NCBI GenBank assembly: GCA_028279985.1
Contig: JANQMR010000023.1
Coordinates: forward strand, 154,550 to 218,549
DNA: 64,000 nucleotides
Direction of reading: 5' to 3'
From: Woeseiaceae bacterium
GTDB lineage: Bacteria; Pseudomonadota; Gammaproteobacteria; Steroidobacterales; Woeseiaceae
The notes below the pieces were generated by a model, which worked only from the letters and a program-made list of their open reading frames with translations, had not been told where the DNA came from and ran no database searches. Position numbers and translations under genes: made by a program. Position 1 is the first letter of the stretch; the number at the start of each line of letters is the position of its first letter. This document shows positions 60,901 through 64,000 of this stretch, in pieces.

Positions 60901-61088
60901 GGCGGCCTCGCGAGTTGCACGATGTAGACCTTGCGGGATTGGGGGTCCGGATCGCCGGCGAGTCTCAGGCCGTAGGGCGCGCCGCCGTCGCGCAGCACCG
61001 ATGTTTGCTGGGCCGGGAGCGGTACCGCGAACAGCAGGCAGGCGATCGCCGGCAAGACGATCGCCGGTAGACACCGGATTCGGATCAT
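57903..61088 (-). CDS. Secreted S8 family serine peptidase (subtilase)
   Basis: This is a 1061-residue exported protease. It has a signal peptide (IVLPAIACLLFAVPLPAQQ), an inhibitor I9-like propeptide (VYIVQLARPPAA ... YSYRYSLNGFAASLTAAEANKLANMPEV), and the peptidase domain with Asp in VIGFIDSGIYPEHPAL, His in DVDGHGTHTATTAAGN and Ser in YLSGTSMATPHVAGVAALLM. A PA domain is inserted between His and Ser (GCDFDVKVANAETAGAVAAVVYS). The C-terminal third has fibronectin-like domains. It probably digests proteins outside the cell. It matches the large multi-domain subtilases of environmental Gammaproteobacteria. Confidence 0.93.
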   Translation of the reverse strand: MIRIRCLPAIVLPAIACLLFAVPLPAQQTSVLRDGGAPYGLRLAGDPDPQSRKVYIVQLARPPAAALSGAVNKALVSGSRARIDMKSSAVRSYATRLGEEQEKLLARTAPAAVKIYSYRYSLNGFAASLTAAEANKLANMPEVREVWEDEIRPLATNFSAEFLGLFDADGGLRGAEGLDGEGVVIGFIDSGIYPEHPALEDTRRADRPRLCRSSWAAATLLGQWLCGRFDRLEDELVFDPPENWNGLCQSGERFEQTACNNKLIGARWFIDGAEATGPIDAGEIRSARDVDGHGTHTATTAAGNRVQASIFGTLIGNIEGIAPRARVAVYKACWLRPGKQRASCNTSDLANAIDTAVADGVDIINYSVGSSLVKITAPDDIALMEAAKAGVLSVVAAGNDGPGFGSLGSPAGGPWAITTAASTRDGETSSEALRIDSPPSIAGKIAVEEAGFTPPLKDRDPIEGPLILADDDDRALDDGSDGTTSDACRPLVNTGEMDGNIALIQRGGCDFDVKVANAETAGAVAAVVYSLAGGPIVMNGTAGLSDIPALMIGQADGNLILAELDAGNEVRVTLDKGLLLTETETGNVVGTFSARGPAPVPDILKPDVSSPGVNILAGFTPDAANATPGETYAYLSGTSMATPHVAGVAALLMQAHPEWSPAAVKSALMTTARQDLKLADGETPANPFDFGAGHIVPNDARDPGVVYEAGADDYDAFACGIASPAVSAERCDQLREAGASFDPAELNQPAITVARLANERTVSRRITNVADASLALSVSVTPPPGLDIAVFPEMLSIAPGQSADYSVTMRYLSGPLDLWRFGELRWTADDRDDRVARSPLVVRPVSLTAPDEIVGVGGTGSLSFPVEFGYTGPYSPGVHGLNLPLVIEGFVDDDPTKTFSFRDRDGVTIHLIDVPAAQLYLRFALFDALTDGEDDLDMYVYFCPDNVNCFEIGKSGENTSQERFDFFRPDEGRYAVLIHGFATDNVSGGPGAAYSLLGWAFGIVDDPGNLAATGPAAVAAGTIEEVTVDWANLASDTIYLGGVSHNTPDGLVGLTLVTVGN

Positions 61089-61130
61089 CGGCCTATGCTG
61101 CCAGGGCTTTGTTACGGATCGGCCGGTGCA

Positions 61131-61727
61131 TCATTCGCCACGGTCTTCGTCGCAGTTCTCGTCACAGTTTTCGTCACGATAACCACTGACCTCCTCTGCG
61201 GAGAACGTCACGCCGAGCCCCAGGGCAATGCGGTTGACGAAGTTGAAATAGGCGGTGATCAGCGTCACTTCGAGGATGTCCCGGTCGGACAGGCCCACCG
61301 CGCGGAGCTCGCCGAGATCGCTCTCGGTCATGGCCGCCGGCGCCGACGTGAGCTTTTCGGCATGCCGTACGATGTTGCTGAGCCGCGGTTCGAGCGTCTC
61401 CAGGCCCTCGGCCGACACCAGCATGCCCAGCGTTTCGTCGTCTCGAAGATGCCGTTCGAGCGCCTCGGCGTGATGCCTGACGCAGTACGCGCACTCGTTG
61501 CCTGCCGAGACGACCACGCCGATGGCCTCGCGTTCGGCGCGCGACAATCCCGACTTGCCGAACATCAAGGTCATGTAGAGGTCGAGATGGTTTTGCATCG
61601 CCTCGGGGTTGAGGCTGTGAACCTTCAGTATGTTGGAGATCTTGCCGCGCTTTTTGTTCAGCGCCGCGTATACCTCCGCCAGTTTGTCGTCGGCTTCCTC
61701 GACTGAAGTCTCGCTGATCCAGGCCAT
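61131..61727 (-). CDS. Peroxidase-related (AhpD-like/carboxymuconolactone decarboxylase fold) protein
   Basis: This is a 198-residue AhpD-like protein. It starts MAWISETSVEEADDKLAEVYAALNKKRGKISNILKVHSLNPEAMQNHLDLYMTLMFG, a typical peroxidase-related start, and has the redox motif NECAYCVRHHAEAL (CxxC with His). The C-terminus ends in repeated DENC units (YRDENCDENCDEDRGE), encoded by a short DNA repeat at about 61145-61185 and probably not functional. ATG 61727 is chosen; the frame extends to 61850 without a better start. Confidence 0.87.
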   Translation of the reverse strand: MAWISETSVEEADDKLAEVYAALNKKRGKISNILKVHSLNPEAMQNHLDLYMTLMFGKSGLSRAEREAIGVVVSAGNECAYCVRHHAEALERHLRDDETLGMLVSAEGLETLEPRLSNIVRHAEKLTSAPAAMTESDLGELRAVGLSDRDILEVTLITAYFNFVNRIALGLGVTFSAEEVSGYRDENCDENCDEDRGE

Positions 61728-61948
61728 AGTCGTTTGCCCATGCGGCGCGAGGGAGCCTTGCCGGACTCGTGCAAAGGCTCCCGTTGTGCTGTTATCGCGA
61801 ACCGTTATCACCGGTTCCGTGAACCCGAAGCGTTCGACGTTACCATCCACACTGGTAAAGAGAAACCGGTGTTCCCGCCGTCACGCCATCGGGTTCGGCC
61901 GGCGGCTTGCTCGTCCCCGGCGAATTGCGCGCGTCAGCGCGTATAGTC

Positions 61949-61996
61949 CAGCCAGTCGTCCAGCCAGTCGTCCAGCTAGTCGTCCAGCCAATCGCG
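61949..61996. repeat. 12-base tandem repeat across the hemF 3' end
   Basis: Four units of CAGCCAGTCGTC run from 61949 to about 61996; the third (61973-61984) has one C-to-T change. On the minus strand this change makes the TAG stop codon of hemF; without it the frame would read on through DDWL repeats. The remaining 250-base gap upstream (61728-61948) has no gene. Confidence 0.8.
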
Positions 61997-62884
61997 CGGC
62001 CTGAGATAGTCGGTGTAGAGCTTTTCTTCCGGCGATCCAGGCTCCGGGTGCCAGTCGTATTCATAACGGACACGCGGCGGCAAGGACATCAGAATCGACT
62101 CGGTACGCCCGCCGGATTGCAGGCCGAACACGGTACCGCGATCGTAAATCAGGTTGAATTCGACGTAGCGGCCGCGGCGGTACAATTGAAATTCGCGCTG
62201 ACGTTCGCCGTAAGGGTGCTTGCGGCGTTTTTCGACGATCGGTCCGTACGCGCGCATGAAGCTGTCGCCGACGGCGCGCACGAACTCGAAGCTTCCGTCG
62301 AAATCCGGCTCGTTCAGATCGTCGAAGAACAGCCCGCCCACGCCGCGGGTCTCGCCCCGGTGTTTCAGGAAGAAGTATTCGTCGCACCAGTGTTTGAATC
62401 GCGGGTAGAGGTCCTCGCCGAAGGGTTCGCAGCTCTGCCTTGCAACCTCGTGCCAGTGCAACACGTCCTCGTAGAAGGGATAAAACGGCGTCAGGTCGTA
62501 ACCGCCGCCGAACCACCAGGCGGGCGTGTCCGTTTCGTCGCCGGCTGCGAAAAACCGGAGATTCGCATGCGTCGTCGGTACATAGGGATTGTGCGGATGC
62601 AGCACCAGGGAGACGCCCAGTGCCTGGAACCCCCGGCCCGCGAGATCGGGCCTGGTCTTGGTTGCCGACGGCGGCAACTGCGTGCCGAATACGTGCGAGA
62701 AGTTGACGCCGGCCTGCTCGAAAACACCGCCGCCGGTCAGGACACGGCTTTCACCGCCGCCGCCGCCGGGGCGGTCCCAGGCGTCGCGCCGAAACTGCCG
62801 GTGTCCGTCCAGCGCTTCGAGGTCCGCAACGATACGGTTCTGCAGCGACAGCAGGTACGCCTTGACGGCGGATATGTCGATCAT
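61976..62884 (-). CDS. hemF: Coproporphyrinogen III oxidase, aerobic
   Basis: This 302-residue oxygen-dependent enzyme converts coproporphyrinogen III to protoporphyrinogen IX. It has the conserved [87 protein letters not shown], and [29 protein letters not shown]. The C-terminal WLDD end lies in the 12-base repeat. ATG 62884 overlaps the tsaC stop (ATGA). Confidence 0.95.
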   Translation of the reverse strand: MIDISAVKAYLLSLQNRIVADLEALDGHRQFRRDAWDRPGGGGGESRVLTGGGVFEQAGVNFSHVFGTQLPPSATKTRPDLAGRGFQALGVSLVLHPHNPYVPTTHANLRFFAAGDETDTPAWWFGGGYDLTPFYPFYEDVLHWHEVARQSCEPFGEDLYPRFKHWCDEYFFLKHRGETRGVGGLFFDDLNEPDFDGSFEFVRAVGDSFMRAYGPIVEKRRKHPYGERQREFQLYRRGRYVEFNLIYDRGTVFGLQSGGRTESILMSLPPRVRYEYDWHPEPGSPEEKLYTDYLRPRDWLDD

Positions 62885-63435
62885 GTGCCTGACGGTCTCA
62901 ACACGGCGCCGGTCTCGAGCACGCGGATCTCGGATGCGCCGGAAGCGGGACCGCACTCGCCGGGGACGACATGGTCCACCAGCGCGCCGAGTTGCCGCCG
63001 AAGCGCGTACCGGTTCCTCGCGACCGGGCGGCCGCTCAGGTTCGCGCTGGTCGATACGATCGGCGATTCGACGGCCCGGCACAGCGCCGCCGCCGTCGGG
63101 TTGATCGTGATCCGGACGGCAAGGCCCGCGTGATTGCCGCGAACCAGGCCGGATACGGCGGCCGTGGGTGTCACGATCCAGGTGACGGGCGTCCGTGGGT
63201 CGGGCGCCGGAATCCGGGCCAGTGCCTGCCCATCGACCCAGTCTTCGAACATGGCGGCGTCGGCGCCTATCAGGATCAGGCCTTTGTGCGCCGGCCGCCG
63301 CTTGATCTCCAGCAGCCGCATGACGGCCTCGTCGTCGTCCGGCATGCAGCCCAGCCCGAACACCCCTTCCGTCGGATAGGCAATGACGCCGCCGCCGAGC
63401 AGGACGCGGGCTGCCTGAACCATGGACTTACCCAT
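62881..63435 (-). CDS. tsaC: L-threonylcarbamoyladenylate synthase
   Basis: TsaC makes threonylcarbamoyl-AMP for the t6A37 tRNA modification. The 184-residue YrdC-fold protein has [20 protein letters not shown], the substrate site [30 protein letters not shown] and the closing [18 protein letters not shown]. This is the short TsaC form, without a Sua5 domain. It lies between topA and hemF, a conserved gammaproteobacterial neighbourhood. Confidence 0.94.
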   Translation of the reverse strand: MGKSMVQAARVLLGGGVIAYPTEGVFGLGCMPDDDEAVMRLLEIKRRPAHKGLILIGADAAMFEDWVDGQALARIPAPDPRTPVTWIVTPTAAVSGLVRGNHAGLAVRITINPTAAALCRAVESPIVSTSANLSGRPVARNRYALRRQLGALVDHVVPGECGPASGASEIRVLETGAVLRPSGT

Positions 63436-63500
63436 GAGACTGACCCATAGACGGAACGATAGACGGTCTCACACTCGACATCCGGGCTGTCCGGCCACGC

Positions 63501-64000
63501 TCAGGCAGGCTTCTTGCCGCGCGTTTTTCTCCGGGCGGCTTTTTTCTTGGCTTTCTTTTTTGCAGCGGTCTTTTTCTTCGCGCCCTTCTTTTTTGCCGCC
63601 GCTTTTTTCAACGGGGCCGCATCTGCGTTCGCGGCGGATTTTTCCGTTGCCTTTTTCTTGGCGGTCTTCTTTTTGCCCCGCCGGCCGCGCACCGGCGCGG
63701 CAGCGAGCAACTCCTTGCACTCCTCCAGCGTCAGGGACTTGGGATCGCGGTCTTTCGGCACCCGGGCGTTTTTGGTCTTGTCGGTGATGTACGGTCCGTA
63801 ACGACCGTTCAGGACCTGGATGCCGGCTTCCTCGAAATCCTGGATGATCCGGTTTGCATCGGCAATTTTTTTCTCTTCGATCAGTTCCAGCGCACGGGGC
63901 AACTCGATCGTATAGGGATCGTCGTCGCCGCGGATCGAGACGTATTTGTCGCCGTAACGCACGTACGGCCCGAAGCGGCCGATACTCGCGGAGACCGGCA
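63501..64000 (-). CDS. topA: DNA topoisomerase I, C-terminal part
   Basis: The gene runs out of the window at its 5' side. The visible part starts within a topoisomerase C-terminal zinc-free repeat: SIGRFGPYVRYGDKYVSIRG, then LELIEEKKIADANRIIQDFEEAGIQVLNGRYGPYITD. Next come VPKDRDPKSLTLEECKELLA and a long Lys/Ala-rich tail (KKAAAKKKGAKKKTAAKKK). Such basic tails occur in many proteobacterial TopA proteins and aid DNA binding. It relaxes negative supercoils. Confidence 0.93.
   Translation of the reverse strand, partial: PVSASIGRFGPYVRYGDKYVSIRGDDDPYTIELPRALELIEEKKIADANRIIQDFEEAGIQVLNGRYGPYITDKTKNARVPKDRDPKSLTLEECKELLAAAPVRGRRGKKKTAKKKATEKSAANADAAPLKKAAAKKKGAKKKTAAKKKAKKKAARRKTRGKKPA

Overview
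The window looks like a chromosomal segment of a Gammaproteobacterium with a high-GC core genome. The core gene order supports this: the end of atpC, then glmU-glmS at the left edge, and an aroE, hemB, hemF, tsaC, topA neighbourhood with gor, prlC, xth and tag at the right. The HemB metal site is of the magnesium type found in pseudomonads. No tRNA, rRNA, CRISPR array or intact transposon was seen. The exact taxon cannot be fixed from the sequence alone.

Region 1 (1-3689) is housekeeping: atpC (3' end), glmU and glmS. Region 2 (3690-40423) is an accessory island that starts directly after the glmS stop codon, the classical Tn7 attachment position. Its first part (3893-6200) is an AT-richer set of four small genes, including a TIGR04255-like protein and a helix-turn-helix protein. 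Its main part (6413-37646) is a large catabolic cluster. It holds a TonB-dependent receptor, a cytochrome P450 beside a rubredoxin, a GMC oxidoreductase with a small subunit and its own ETF, two acyl-CoA ligases, a complete beta-oxidation set, a MenB/BadI-type ring-opening crotonase, two fumarylacetoacetate-hydrolase-family proteins, split hydantoinase A and B subunits, a DUF35/SCP2-thiolase pair, dehydrogenases and a TetR regulator. Five copies of a palindrome, TTGAA-N5-TTCAA, lie in the promoter regions of its transcription units and suggest one regulon, probably under the TetR protein. The pathway fits uptake, oxidation, CoA activation and ring and side-chain breakdown of a hydrophobic cyclic compound (steroid- or terpenoid-like). 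The substrate is inferred, not shown. Two paralogous proteins that flank HyuA, each built from a duplicated domain of about 115 residues, belong to no family I recognise. The island ends with a two-gene RloA/RloB (AbiL-like) defence module (38182-40103).

Region 3 (40424-48023) is mixed. It holds a degenerate B12-binding-fold protein, a lipoprotein S9 oligopeptidase, and a small decaying locus with a GntR regulator, an Asp/Glu-racemase-superfamily protein lacking both usual cysteines, and the remnant of an aldehyde dehydrogenase. A membrane protein and an HD-domain phosphohydrolase follow.

Region 4 (48126-64000) returns to core functions: xth, prlC, gor, aroE, hemB, tag, a secreted subtilase, an AhpD-like protein, hemF, tsaC and topA (5' part outside the window). 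Inside it is an ECF sigma factor, its membrane anti-sigma factor and an HvfA-type EGxCG-repeat precursor, with no modification enzymes next to it. A nucleotidyltransferase/small-protein pair follows. Short degenerate tandem repeats are common in the intergenic stretches, and one of them supplies the stop codon of hemF.
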